The notes: generated from the sequence alone by a model not told the origin. Positions 33,461 to 42,598 are shown, counted from the first letter of the stretch. The stretch: DNA of 64,000 bases from a candidate division TA06 bacterium (GCA_016235665.1 JACRJI010000016.1:1-64000); one strand, 5' to 3'. Program-made: numbers and translations.

Positions 33461-36400
33461 TCATTGTTCCACCCAGCAATGCTTGTACAACTCGGAACCA
33501 AAGGGCCGGGGCCGGAACCCGTGGACGGTGTTCCTGACTGCGGTGGATTTTACGGTGTGATACAGGAATACCCAGGGAGCCTCCTGCACTATCATCTCCT
33601 CTATCTTGCGGTAGCGCAGCAGCCTTTGGCCGGGATCGCGGATGGTAACGGCTTCGTCCAGCATTTCGTCTATGATCGGCGACTTGAAGAAGGCCACGTT
33701 GCCGGCCCGGCCTGTGTTCTTGGAATGGAACAGGGGATAAAGAAAATTGTCGGGGTCGCCGTTGTCCGAGTTCCAGCCGTTGAAGGACAATTGGGACTGG
33801 CAGCTGTAGGTCTTCTCCAGCAGGGCCTTCCAGCTTAAGGGGTTGATCTTGATGTTTATTCCCGCCTCCCGGCAGTTCTGGCGGACGATCTCGGCCCGCT
33901 GCATCTGGGCCTTGCTGTCCCGGATATCCAGCAGGTATTCCCCGGGCAGACCCCCGGCGTATCCGGCTTCGGCCAGCAGTTTTTTGGCCAATACTGGATC
34001 GTAACCGTAGCCCGCTAAATTTTGGTTGAAGGCCCACAGCTCCGGAGGAAAGACCCCCTTGGCCGCCACCGCGTCCCCGGCCAGTTCAGTGGTCTCTATC
34101 AGCGCTTTCTGGTCAACCGCATAGTTCAGGGCCTGGCGAACCCGTTTGTCGGCGAAGGGCGAGACCCGGGAAACATTGATGCACAGGTACTGGACGTTGA
34201 GCTGGGGCAGGCTGACCACCTTCAGGTTGCGGTCCTGGGAAAGAGCCCGGCGCTGCAGGCTGTTGACATTGGTGATATTCAGCCGGCCCGCTGCCAGGGC
34301 CTCGGTCTTCTGTTCATCTTTGAGGTCTATGGAATATTTTATCCCCGACAGCGATATCCGGCGCTCGTGGTAATGGGGATTGGGCTCCAGCTCCAGCGAC
34401 TTTCCGGTGTCCCATGATTTTAAGATGAACGGCCCCGAGCCCACCGGATGGCGGGAGAAATCCTGCGACCCGTCCTCCACCAATTCCCTGGGAACTATGG
34501 CGGCCATGGTGCAGGCCAGATTGGAAAGGAACGGCATGAAGGGATACTGGAGCACGATCTTGATGGCATAGTGGTCTATGACCTGAAGCCCGGAAACTTC
34601 CCGTGCCTTGCCCTGGCTGTATTCCGAAGCGCCCTTGATCATATCCACAAAAGGCTGGTTGGGGGATTTTATCTTCGGGCTTAACAGCCGCTCCAGGGAG
34701 TACTTCACGTCCGGAGCTATCAGTTCCCGCCCGTGGCTGAATTTTATGCCCCGACGGAGGTAAAAGGTCCAGCTTAAACCGTCAGGGGAGATCTTCCAGC
34801 GCCAGGCAATAGCAGGGACCACTTCGGACCCTCCCCCGAACTGGACCAGTCCCTCGAATATCTGGGCCGCCACTTCGTTGGAAGTAGCGTCGGTCATCAT
34901 GGCCGGATCCAGGGTGATGGGATCGGAACTGATGTCGGCCTTTAACCGGCCCCCAATATAATTTTTAAGCCCGGCCGATTCTATTTCCGCCCGGCCCAAT
35001 GAACCCATCCGTTCGAACCAGGCCAGGGAATCCCGGCCCTTAATCAGGAACCCCGAAAAACCCTGGAGCTTGGCTGACACCTCCCGATAGCTTTGGCTGT
35101 AATGGCTATAGCGGTCGAAGATTTCCTGGTGGCGCGACTGCTGACGGTCAATGCCCAAGCCGGCCTCGGCCACTATCTGCTCCATCCGCGCGCCGGAATC
35201 CCGGGCCAGGTCCAGTGATATTCTGGCCTGGGAAACCGATTCCAGGCTGGTGGCCATGATCTTCTGGGTCTGCCGGATGGTATCGCTGGTCTGGGAGAAC
35301 TGATCGGTGACCTGCTTCAGCAGGGGGCCTATCCTGGCCGAGTCGGCGGCCGCCTGCTGTGACAGGGCCTGGGCCTGGGCCACTATGCCCACAAAAGCTC
35401 CGCCCTCCTGGCCCATCTCGGCCACTTCCACAGCGGCGTAGAACGAAAGCAGTTTTATCTGCTCGGTAAAATCCTTGATGGCGGCGCCGGTCTGGGATAT
35501 CTCTCCCAGTTTGCCGGACATGCCTTCCCGGTCGGCCTCAAACTCGTCCAGCCAGGTCTTGACCCGGGCCAGATCGTCAAATGATCCGGTGAGCCCCTGG
35601 TTCATCTCTTCAAAATCCTGGCGGTTGCTGCCAATGGTCTGACTCATCCCGTCCAGGCCTGACTTGATGAGATTGATGTTCTCGAACAAAGCCTCCAGAT
35701 TGTGCCACAGGGTTCCGGCCAGTTCTTCCTCGGCCCCCAGAGCCGTTTTCTGCTCGTCCATGGTGGACTGCAGGTCCCGCCACCGTTCGGAGGCCGCCTG
35801 CAGTTTGGCTTTGAGCATCATCCAGTTGTTCCGGGCCTCGTGCAGGGCGGCCGGATTGCCGGCGGTTTCCCACAAACCCAGGGCTTCGTCCATCTGATTC
35901 TTGGCAAATTCCACCTGTCCCATTTCGCCGGTCTCGGTGGCCAGCGCCAGGGCCGCCACTTCCTGGGAGACCGACAGCCCTTCGGCACTCTGGGTGATGT
36001 TCTTCAGGCCGCCCACCAATTTATTCTCCAGCTCCCGCTGTTCCTTGGCCATCAGACCTATCCGGTCAAAAGCCTCCACCATTCCCTGGTTGGACTGATA
36101 AAGGGAACTCAGTTTGTCCTTCACCTTTTCTGCCCCCGATTTCAGCCCGTCCACCAGATGCCGGGATTCCAGCACCCCGGAGGACATCTGCTGGATCTTG
36201 TCCTTGACCCCCGTCGTCAGGGTGGGAACCAGGGAGGCCGTCTTCTCCATCTCTCCGGCCAGACGGCTCATATTCTCGGCTATCACCCCGAATCCTTTTC
36301 CCTTGCCGCCGGCGTGGAAGGCCCGGATCTCGGCGTTGCGCACCAATTGTTTTATCTTTACCGATAGACCGGCCATCAGACCGGCCAGTTTTTCCAGTTC

Positions 36401-36811
36401 GGCCGTGGTGGTAAAAAGGTCCTTCAGTTCCACCGCCGAGCGCTGGTAGCTTTGGTCCACCAATTCAAAGGAATCCAAAGCTCCTTTCAGCTGCTGCCCG
36501 GCCCTGGCTATCACCTGCTTGTACTCCTGGCTGTTCCCGGTAACCAGGGCCGAGGAATTGGCGATGGCATCCATCCCCTCAAAGGCCTCGGCCATGGCCG
36601 CCCCAAAATCATGGATATTGGCCAGGTGCCCCCGCTCCTCTGCGGCCAGGGCGCTGATGTTCATCGACAGATCCGGCAGTATCTTCAGGAACTCTTCTAT
36701 CTTTTTAAGCACATCAATCAGGTCGTCAGACGGCCTCCACCGGGCTTCGACCGGCTCCGGAATGTCCTGGATTGTCGAGGATGTTTTTGAGTTGGAATTG
36801 AATAGTTTCAT
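33461..36811 (-). CDS. MCP-like coiled-coil protein fused to a peptide/oligosaccharide-type solute-binding domain
   Basis: This 1116-residue protein has two unlike halves. Residues 1-~615 are long helices with two degenerate chemoreceptor hairpin tips: RNAEIRAFHAGGKGKGFGVI at about 158-177 and IKLLSFYAAVEVAEMGQEGG at about 452-471. Residues ~622-1116 are a full SBP_bac_5 (DppA/OppA-like) domain, from DISSDPITLDPAMMTDAT to the end, including FYLRRGIKFSHGREL and HPVGSGPFIL. There is no signal peptide, lipobox or membrane helix, so the protein appears cytoplasmic. MCP tip residues needed for CheA/CheW contact are poorly kept. Cytoplasmic SBP_bac_5 domains have a precedent in the regulator SgrR. 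The start at 36811 (MKLFNSNSK) has AGG 8 bases upstream. No chemotaxis or ABC transporter gene is adjacent. I infer an intracellular ligand sensor or scaffold. Confidence 0.85.
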   Translation of the reverse strand: MKLFNSNSKTSSTIQDIPEPVEARWRPSDDLIDVLKKIEEFLKILPDLSMNISALAAEERGHLANIHDFGAAMAEAFEGMDAIANSSALVTGNSQEYKQVIARAGQQLKGALDSFELVDQSYQRSAVELKDLFTTTAELEKLAGLMAGLSVKIKQLVRNAEIRAFHAGGKGKGFGVIAENMSRLAGEMEKTASLVPTLTTGVKDKIQQMSSGVLESRHLVDGLKSGAEKVKDKLSSLYQSNQGMVEAFDRIGLMAKEQRELENKLVGGLKNITQSAEGLSVSQEVAALALATETGEMGQVEFAKNQMDEALGLWETAGNPAALHEARNNWMMLKAKLQAASERWRDLQSTMDEQKTALGAEEELAGTLWHNLEALFENINLIKSGLDGMSQTIGSNRQDFEEMNQGLTGSFDDLARVKTWLDEFEADREGMSGKLGEISQTGAAIKDFTEQIKLLSFYAAVEVAEMGQEGGAFVGIVAQAQALSQQAAADSARIGPLLKQVTDQFSQTSDTIRQTQKIMATSLESVSQARISLDLARDSGARMEQIVAEAGLGIDRQQSRHQEIFDRYSHYSQSYREVSAKLQGFSGFLIKGRDSLAWFERMGSLGRAEIESAGLKNYIGGRLKADISSDPITLDPAMMTDATSNEVAAQIFEGLVQFGGGSEVVPAIAWRWKISPDGLSWTFYLRRGIKFSHGRELIAPDVKYSLERLLSPKIKSPNQPFVDMIKGASEYSQGKAREVSGLQVIDHYAIKIVLQYPFMPFLSNLACTMAAIVPRELVEDGSQDFSRHPVGSGPFILKSWDTGKSLELEPNPHYHERRISLSGIKYSIDLKDEQKTEALAAGRLNITNVNSLQRRALSQDRNLKVVSLPQLNVQYLCINVSRVSPFADKRVRQALNYAVDQKALIETTELAGDAVAAKGVFPPELWAFNQNLAGYGYDPVLAKKLLAEAGYAGGLPGEYLLDIRDSKAQMQRAEIVRQNCREAGINIKINPLSWKALLEKTYSCQSQLSFNGWNSDNGDPDNFLYPLFHSKNTGRAGNVAFFKSPIIDEMLDEAVTIRDPGQRLLRYRKIEEMIVQEAPWVFLYHTVKSTAVRNTVHGFRPRPFGSELYKHCWVEQ

Positions 36812-36849
36812 ATCAGCCTGATGATAAAAGTTTTTAGAGATGCCTTCCC

Positions 36850-36980
36850 ACCCACTAAAACCCACGAAAAACCACGAAATAAATCTACTGGCTGGTTGTT
36901 TTGGAGGATGAGAAATATATTCCAGTACAATCTGAAAGGGATCATCCCTGAAAATATTTCGTGGATTTCGTGGGCAGGAA
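36850..36980. repeat. Inverted pair of TTTCGTGG repeats upstream of the fusion gene
   Basis: CCCACGAAAA/CCACGAAAT at 36861-36880 faces ATTTCGTGGATTTCGTGGG at 36956-36974, so the spacer between murI and the fusion gene could fold as a stem with an ~80-base loop. It is the only inverted pair of this family in the window. Confidence 0.5.
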
Positions 36981-36993
36981 ATAACCAGTGAGA

Positions 36994-37818
36994 TCAAAGA
37001 TCAACTTTCTCCGAAGCTATCTTCTGCCCCATGAATATCTCGCCCAGGTGGTCAAAATGTTCGCAGACATCGGTGGTCAGGTAGCGGCAGTTCCCGTTCC
37101 TGGAGACCTTGGATTCATGTTCCGGGTGCCGGACCAGATAGTCCTTGAGGCTCGGCGCTACCAGCTCATCCTGGGAAAGTATCCTGACTTCAGAGGGCAG
37201 CAGGGCCTTGAGCTGGGGAAGGATCAGGGGATAATGGGTGCAGGCCAGCAAAAGGGTGTCTATGTTTGGGCTTTGGGATCTGGTCTGCTCCCAGTATTTT
37301 TGGATGTAGTATTTCAGTCCGTCTCCCTCCAGCTCCCCGGCCTCCACCAGCGGCACCAGCATGGGGCAGGCCTGCTGGATCAGGTTGACCCCCGGGGCGT
37401 GCTTGGCGATCTCGATGGCAAAACTGTCGGAGCGGACCGTGCCCTGGGTGGCCCACAGCGCCACCTGATTGGTCTTGGTATAGTTGTGGATGACCTCCAC
37501 CGTGGGGCGGATCACACCCAGCACCCGGCGTTCGGGATAGTGTTTGGGCAGATACTGCTGCTGGATGCTGCGCAGGGCCTTGGCGCTGGCGGTATTGCAG
37601 GCGATCAGCACCAGAGGGCAGCCCTGCCGGAACAGGTAATCCACCCCTTCAGTGGCGAATTTTAAGACCGCCTCAAAGGAGCGGTTGCCGTAAGGGGTGC
37701 GGGCGTTGTCGCCCAGATAGACGTAGTCGTACAGCGGCAGCAGTTGGCGGATCTGCTTGAAGATGGTCAGCCCGCCGAAGCCGGAGTCGAAGATGCCTAT
37801 GGGGAAAGATTGGGGCAT
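36994..37818 (-). CDS. murI: Glutamate racemase
   Basis: The 274-residue MurI converts L- to D-glutamate for peptidoglycan. IGIFDSGFGGLT opens the protein. The two catalytic cysteines lie in LIACNTASAK and LLLACTHYPL, and LGDNARTPYG is the substrate loop. Length is normal. A 78-bp copy of its first 18 codons and upstream region occurs at 38753-38830. Confidence 0.96.
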   Translation of the reverse strand: MPQSFPIGIFDSGFGGLTIFKQIRQLLPLYDYVYLGDNARTPYGNRSFEAVLKFATEGVDYLFRQGCPLVLIACNTASAKALRSIQQQYLPKHYPERRVLGVIRPTVEVIHNYTKTNQVALWATQGTVRSDSFAIEIAKHAPGVNLIQQACPMLVPLVEAGELEGDGLKYYIQKYWEQTRSQSPNIDTLLLACTHYPLILPQLKALLPSEVRILSQDELVAPSLKDYLVRHPEHESKVSRNGNCRYLTTDVCEHFDHLGEIFMGQKIASEKVDL

Positions 37819-37869
37819 GGGATTTGATTTGTGTGTTTATTTTGATAACGTGTTTATGATCTTATTCTT

Positions 37870-38670
37870 TTATCCCAGGTTGCCCGCGATCCGGCCGAAC
37901 ATTTTTTCCGGCTGCCAGCCAAACCTTTGGCCCCGGACCATCCGCTTGGCCCGCTTGGTTTCCTTAAAACCATTCTCCAGCATGAAGGTCATACCCCGGC
38001 CATTGCCGGCCGGCAGCACGTTCTTGTTGGAACGCGACAATTTCAGCTTAATAAGATCCAGGCCTGCCTGTTCGTTGTCCGCCATCACCAGTCCCTCGCC
38101 CAGGTCGGGAATATAGTAGCCGTCTATCTTCCCGTTGCGTTGGTGGACATAGGCGCTGTCCAGATTGGGTTCCAGCAGGCGCTCCCGCGTTTCCCCGGAC
38201 AGGGTCCGGTCCAGCTCCAGTATGCCGGCCCGGTGTTCCACCCGGCAAACCATAATATCATCGGAAGAATTCCCGCTTTTCAGCGGGGCCTCTCTTTCGT
38301 AAAAGACATAATCCTCCTGGTCGGCAAAACCGGCCTTTTGATAGACCGGGCGGCCCAGGTCGGTGGCGATCAGTGAAACCGTTTTACATCCCTGTTCCCG
38401 GGTGATGTCCAGCAAATGACCGGTGATGGCGCCGCCGATGCCCTGTTTCCTGTTTTCGGAGTTCACAATGATGTGGGCCAGCCAGGCCGTGTTTTTAAGA
38501 ATAATGGCCGCGCCAATGCCGGCGATCTTATCGTTGACCGTTGTTTTTACCGGAAAGCAGAACGGGGAATCCAGGTAGAACTTGAAGGCCGGAACGATGT
38601 CGCCCCATCCCTCGGGTTGCAAGGGGCTGAGAAAGACCAGATCTTGATTTGTAATTTTTTCGAATTGCAT
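37870..38670 (-). CDS. GNAT-family N-acetyltransferase
   Basis: The 266-residue protein has a GNAT core with AWLAHIIVNSENRKQGIGGA, the acetyl-CoA pyrophosphate loop (Q/RxxGxG/A), and the following PVYQKAGFADQEDYVFYER. A C-terminal ~120-residue part resembles the second domain of two-domain acetyltransferases. The substrate is unknown. It lies about 50 bp upstream of murI on the same strand. Confidence 0.85.
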   Translation of the reverse strand: MQFEKITNQDLVFLSPLQPEGWGDIVPAFKFYLDSPFCFPVKTTVNDKIAGIGAAIILKNTAWLAHIIVNSENRKQGIGGAITGHLLDITREQGCKTVSLIATDLGRPVYQKAGFADQEDYVFYEREAPLKSGNSSDDIMVCRVEHRAGILELDRTLSGETRERLLEPNLDSAYVHQRNGKIDGYYIPDLGEGLVMADNEQAGLDLIKLKLSRSNKNVLPAGNGRGMTFMLENGFKETKRAKRMVRGQRFGWQPEKMFGRIAGNLG

Positions 38671-38718
38671 AATTTACACTCGGCAAGCAAACCTGCATTC
38701 ATTTAATGCTTATAACAG

Positions 38719-38757
38719 AACCTCTCTCCGAGGCGGGGAGAGGAAGGAGAGGGGTCA
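38719..38757. repeat. GACCTC...GAGGTC palindromic repeat, copy 3
   Basis: AACCTCTCTCC...GGAGAGGGGTCA is a shorter relative of the copies at 12157 and 19758. It abuts the murI duplication. Confidence 0.5.
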
Positions 38758-38806
38758 GCCCGCCGAAGCCGGAGTCGAAGATGCCTATGAAAGAAGATTG
38801 GGACAT
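38753..38806 (-). pseudogene. murI 5'-end fragment
   Basis: An ATG at 38806 opens MSQSSFIGIFDSGFGGLT, nearly the first 18 residues of MurI (MPQSFPIGIFDSGFGGLT), and then the match ends. The similarity continues upstream to 38830 and equals 37765-37842 with about five mismatches. It is a duplicated remnant, not a gene. Confidence 0.9.
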
Positions 38807-38854
38807 GGGATTTGATTTGTGTGTTTATTTATTTTGCATACTCTGATCACATCC

Positions 38855-39043
38855 GATTTGACCCAAAACAAGCCCGATCACCGGTAAATCAGACCCAGTA
38901 TCTGCCATATCAGACCCGATATTTGGTTTATCGAGTCCGTTTTGCCCAACATCAGACCCGTTCAGAGCCATATCGGACCCGTTTACCCTCTTATCAGACC
39001 CGATATTTGTCCTATCGGGTCCGTTCAAACCTTTATTGGGCCA
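38855..39043. repeat. 21-bp degenerate tandem repeat, about nine units
   Basis: Words such as AGACCC, GGACCC, GAGTCC and GGGTCC occur exactly 21 bp apart at 38891, 38912, 38933, 38954, 38975, 38996, 39017 and 39038, mostly preceded by TATC. The core alternates between GGACCC and its reverse complement GGGTCC. Spacer bases vary, so units are old or under selection only at the core. Confidence 0.85.
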
Positions 39044-39137
39044 GATAATAATATATTGATTTTCGTGCGCTTTCGTTTTCCTTCGGCTCGGCTCACTCCT
39101 ACGGCGTACAGGCAGGACAAGATTTCGTGGGCAGATA

Positions 39138-39196
39138 AGGGCAATTCACGTGTCCGACGTAGCCGACAAAGATGGCGCAGTATGATGAATTGCCCC
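39138..39196. repeat. GGGGCAAT...ATTGCCC palindromic element, copy 2
   Basis: The ends are AGGGCAATTCA and TGAATTGCCCC with the core TCCGACGTAGCCG. It is the partner of 13427-13485 and overlaps the last codon of the amidase gene. Confidence 0.65.
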
Positions 39197-40389
39197 TACT
39201 GCCCCAATTCCTTCTTGTACTTTTGGGCAAAGGCTTCCAGGCCGTCGGCGATCCCCCGGGCGATCTTCTTCAGGTTGTCCGGCTTTTTTAAAAGCTTTTC
39301 CTCGTCCCGGTGGGAGATGAACGAGGTCTCCACCAGGATGGCCGGCATGTAGGCGCCGTTTAGCACGTAAAACCCGGCCTGGTTGATCCCCCGGTTGGGC
39401 ACGGCGGGCATTTTTTTGGTCAGCGATTCCTGCACCAGTTCGGCCAGGTCGCTGGACTCGGTCAGGAACTCGTTCTGCACCATGTCCCATAATATAAACT
39501 GGACGTCGTCCTGGTTGGCCACGTTCTTCTGGGGCTGCTCGAAGTCGATGGCCGAGTTTTCCATGGCCGCAGTGGCCCGGGCATCGTCGGTCTTGGCCAG
39601 GGATAGGAAGTAGGTTTCCGAGCCCCGCATGGTCTTGAGCTTCACTTTTTTTCGCGGGGCCGCGTTGCAGTGGATGCTGATGAAGACGTCGGCCGCCTCC
39701 TGGTTGGCCAGCTTGGTGCGGTCGCCCAGCGGAATGAAGGTATCGTCGCTGCGGGTCATCACCACTATCAGGTTGTGTTCCTGCTCCAGGATGGCCTTCA
39801 GCATCAGGCCCACCTCCAGGTTGACGTCCTTTTCACACAAACCGGTGGGACCAACCGCACCGGGGTCCTTGCCGCCGTGTCCGGGATCCACCACCACCTT
39901 CTGGATGCCCTGCTTTTCCGGGATCTGATTGCGGCGCCGGGCTTCGGGGATCTTGATCTGCTCCGGGCTGATCCCGCCCAGGCTCAACTTGCGGCCTCCC
40001 TGATCCCAGATGATGCTCCGGCCCCACAAGGGGATCAGAAACCGGGTGAAAAGTTCCATCGGTACGTAGAGCTCACCCTGATAAAGCCGGACCGGATTGA
40101 ACAGATTGTAGGATTTTCCGTCGGCCAGAAAAAAGGTGTTGTCGGCCGAAAAACGCAGGGTGTGCCCCGGCAGTTTCAGGTCGGCGTTGCCGGTCAGCTC
40201 GGACCAGCTGGCTTGGGCGTTCCAGTTGGCCGACAGGTCGGCCAAGCTAATATATTCTTCCTTGTCGAAGGTCACCGTCTCGGTGATCCTGGCGCTGCCC
40301 CGCCCGTCGATTATGGTCAGCTGATTGGGAGCCAGGGAGGCCCAGCCCAGCAGGGGACATAAAAGGATTATTATTATCCGCTTCTTCAA
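39196..40389 (-). CDS. N-acetylmuramoyl-L-alanine amidase (Amidase_3)
   Basis: This 397-residue exported enzyme cuts the bond between MurNAc and the stem peptide in peptidoglycan. A signal peptide (IIIILLCPLLGWASLA) is followed by a ~140-residue N-terminal domain of copper-amine-oxidase/AMIN-like character. The zinc amidase then shows VVDPGHGGKDPGA, CEKDVNLEVG, VFISIHCNAAP and LVETSFISH with the expected His and Glu ligands. The start is TTG at 40389, with AGGATC at the right distance. Confidence 0.92.
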   Translation of the reverse strand: MKKRIIIILLCPLLGWASLAPNQLTIIDGRGSARITETVTFDKEEYISLADLSANWNAQASWSELTGNADLKLPGHTLRFSADNTFFLADGKSYNLFNPVRLYQGELYVPMELFTRFLIPLWGRSIIWDQGGRKLSLGGISPEQIKIPEARRRNQIPEKQGIQKVVVDPGHGGKDPGAVGPTGLCEKDVNLEVGLMLKAILEQEHNLIVVMTRSDDTFIPLGDRTKLANQEAADVFISIHCNAAPRKKVKLKTMRGSETYFLSLAKTDDARATAAMENSAIDFEQPQKNVANQDDVQFILWDMVQNEFLTESSDLAELVQESLTKKMPAVPNRGINQAGFYVLNGAYMPAILVETSFISHRDEEKLLKKPDNLKKIARGIADGLEAFAQKYKKELGQ

Positions 40390-40411
40390 ATACTGATCCT
40401 ATTGCTGTTGA

Positions 40412-41479
40412 TTATTTATCGCCTGTGATCCCGGCAAATCTTTCTTCTATCACCGCCATATTGTTTTTCCAAAGGGCTTTCTGCCTTATGACCAACGCAT
40501 TCCTCCGGCTGATGGCTTCGGCGTCCGGCGGACGGCTGATCAGCCCCTTCAATAAGCGGGCCAGGAAAGCGTGATCCCCGGCCGGAAAGAGATATCCGTT
40601 TTCCCGGTCTGTTATCCACTCCCGGTTGCCGGGAATGTCGGTTACCACTGGAAGGCAGCCGCAGGCCATGGCCTCCAGCAGGGAGACCGATGTGCTGTCG
40701 GATATTGAGTTGGAGACATAGATATCGGTATTTTGCAAAAGGCCTGTCACCTCCTTGTGCCCCAGGGAGCCAAGGAAATCCACGGATCCCGCAACATTGG
40801 CCTGCCTGGCTAAACCGGCCAGTACTGCGGCCTGGCTTCCTGTTCCGGCCACCGTTAAACTGATGCGGCTGATTTCTGGCCCCAGCAGTGGCAGGGCCCT
40901 GATCAGGGTGGCCACATCGTATACCGGCTCCAACTGCCTGATGCTGGTTATCCGTATTTTTTTATCCGGGGTCCAGCCGTTTTTGCGGGAAGCGATGATT
41001 TCTTCCTCAATGCCCATCGGGACATTCAGAATGCGCCCTGGTTCCACTCCCAATTCCTGTAAGGCTCCGAAAAGGTTGTTCCCGTCGCAGGTCACCGCCC
41101 GGCACCGGGAAAGGACATACCGCGCCCGCCAAAGGTGCAACGGAGATTTTTGAGCTGAGATCAGGATGTCCGAGCCCCAGATGGAGACGGCCAGCGGCGA
41201 CAATCCGGCCAAAGCCGAGACCCAGCCGTAGTTCGGCAGAAAATGGGCGTTGACCAGGTCCGGGCGCAACGCGCCGGCCAGGCGCCTGACCTGGGGCATG
41301 ACGCTGAGATATCTCAAGGGACGCGGCAGGGGCGGGGCTTTCAGCTGATGCACCTCGGCCCGGGTCGGCCCGGCTTTCTCCAGCGACAACAGGTGCACCT
41401 GGTGCCCCCGCTCCACAAAATAGTCGGCCCAGCGCAGAAAGTGACGATTGCCTGCATCGCCCAGCAACAGTATCTTCAT
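40412..41479 (-). CDS. Glycosyltransferase, GT4 family
   Basis: The 355-residue GT-B glycosyltransferase starts MKILLLGDAGNRHFLRWADYF. The C-terminal donor-site half contains ITSIRQLEPVYDVATLIRAL and SDSTSVSLLEAMACGCLPVV, the E-x7-E-like region. It probably extends a surface or capsular glycan; donor and acceptor are unknown. Its start overlaps the stop of the FemAB-like gene (ATGA), so the two are coupled. Confidence 0.9.
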   Translation of the reverse strand: MKILLLGDAGNRHFLRWADYFVERGHQVHLLSLEKAGPTRAEVHQLKAPPLPRPLRYLSVMPQVRRLAGALRPDLVNAHFLPNYGWVSALAGLSPLAVSIWGSDILISAQKSPLHLWRARYVLSRCRAVTCDGNNLFGALQELGVEPGRILNVPMGIEEEIIASRKNGWTPDKKIRITSIRQLEPVYDVATLIRALPLLGPEISRISLTVAGTGSQAAVLAGLARQANVAGSVDFLGSLGHKEVTGLLQNTDIYVSNSISDSTSVSLLEAMACGCLPVVTDIPGNREWITDRENGYLFPAGDHAFLARLLKGLISRPPDAEAISRRNALVIRQKALWKNNMAVIEERFAGITGDK

Positions 41480-42453
41480 CCCGTTACTCCGCGCTTTATT
41501 TTTTGCAGCAGGTTTATCCAGCCTGCTTGACGCAGATAAGAATGGTATTCTTTGGGACGGCCTCCCCAGGCTTGTTTGAAACCTACAAGACCTTCAGCTC
41601 CCGGCGGCGAGGCTCCCAGGTTGACCTGCCTGATCCCGCGACCGGCGGCCATGGTGAAGATGTCCCCATATAATGCATCTCCGGGCCGGTACCTGGCCTG
41701 AGCGCCGTATGAAGCACCATCCCAATAATGAACAGTTTTAGAATCAATAAAGCTCAGGGCAAATCCAAGTATCTGGTTCTCCCTGACAGCCAGCCTCCAC
41801 CACAGCCTGCCGCCCGGGCTTATGGAATGGAAAATGCTGCGGTAAAGTTCCAGTGGATATCGGGTCGCCTGTCCCAGACGCCGGTCCCTGTCCTTGATGA
41901 TCTGATGGCAGATGCTTATCTCACCCTCGTTACGCAGAGGTCTGATCTCCACCCCATGCTTCCTGGCTTGAACCGCTCCCCGCTTGCGCAAGTGAAACGG
42001 GTCTTGGGCATATTCTCCCATCTCTACGATGTGGGTCTGAAGCACTGTATCTTCAAATCCGTACAGTCCCCAATCAATCAATCCGTTGAAATCCACAATG
42101 TTCTGCCTGGCCACCAAAGGTCCTGACATTGCCAGAACTGCCGTCCTGGCAAAAGCATCAAGCTGTCCTGCGCCAATATCTGCCAGAGCCAATATGCCGC
42201 CGTAAGTCCCGAACGGAAGCGATAAATTCTGCCGGATCCCCGATCGGACCGAGGTCACGAAGGGCAGGCCGGCCTGAAACTCGCCTTGTCCGTTGACGCT
42301 CACAGCAAAAAAAGGCTTGTAGCCCCTCATTCCCCGGCAGCAGGCGTCTATCCAATCCAAACCGTGATAGAATGAAGAATGCGGAGATCCCTGCAACAGG
42401 AGATTCCAAGCTTTCTCGCTCAAATGAGAACGGTCAATTATCTCCGTCGCCAT
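41476..42453 (-). CDS. FemAB/GNAT-like acyltransferase
   Basis: The 325-residue protein of the FemAB-related (BioF2/GNAT_acetyltran_6) group has SSFYHGLDWIDACCRG near the start, FHLRKRGAVQARKHGVEIRP in the centre, and ALYGDIFTMAAGRGIRQVNLGASPPGAEGLVGFKQAWG at the C-terminus (two overlapping motifs). Such enzymes attach amino acids or acyl groups to envelope sugars or exopolysaccharide. Coupling to a GT4 glycosyltransferase supports a glycan role. Confidence 0.85.
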   Translation of the reverse strand: MATEIIDRSHLSEKAWNLLLQGSPHSSFYHGLDWIDACCRGMRGYKPFFAVSVNGQGEFQAGLPFVTSVRSGIRQNLSLPFGTYGGILALADIGAGQLDAFARTAVLAMSGPLVARQNIVDFNGLIDWGLYGFEDTVLQTHIVEMGEYAQDPFHLRKRGAVQARKHGVEIRPLRNEGEISICHQIIKDRDRRLGQATRYPLELYRSIFHSISPGGRLWWRLAVRENQILGFALSFIDSKTVHYWDGASYGAQARYRPGDALYGDIFTMAAGRGIRQVNLGASPPGAEGLVGFKQAWGGRPKEYHSYLRQAGWINLLQKIKRGVTG

Positions 42454-42598
42454 AATTCTTTGCGGTATGCTTCAGCTAAGTTTCTGTTGATGCTTATGGG
42501 GGAGGATTTGCTGATGGATATCCCTTCTTTGAGCTTCATTGCTGTTTTCAATTGACTGCGGTCATTGTGGATCGGTAAAATCCGTAATTTAACTTTTA

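Larger units (their letters stand above)
38671..39195. other. 525-bp repeat-filled intergenic region
   Basis: No gene is supported. From left to right it holds a GACCTC-type palindrome (38719-38757), a copy of the murI 5' end (38753-38830), a 21-bp tandem repeat (38855-39043), TTTCGTG units (39063-39133) and a GGGGCAAT-type palindromic element (39138-39196). Short frames through the tandem repeat stay open in both directions only because 21 is divisible by three; neither has a ribosome site. Confidence 0.7.

Noticed and set aside
38855-39043. Possible CRISPR array
   Set aside because: Units are contiguous 21-bp degenerate repeats without unique spacers, and no cas gene is nearby.
38812-39048. 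Short open frames on both strands through the 21-bp repeats, with 7-residue periodicity
   Set aside because: A 21-bp repeat keeps any frame periodic; there is no ribosome site or secretion signal and both strands are equally open.
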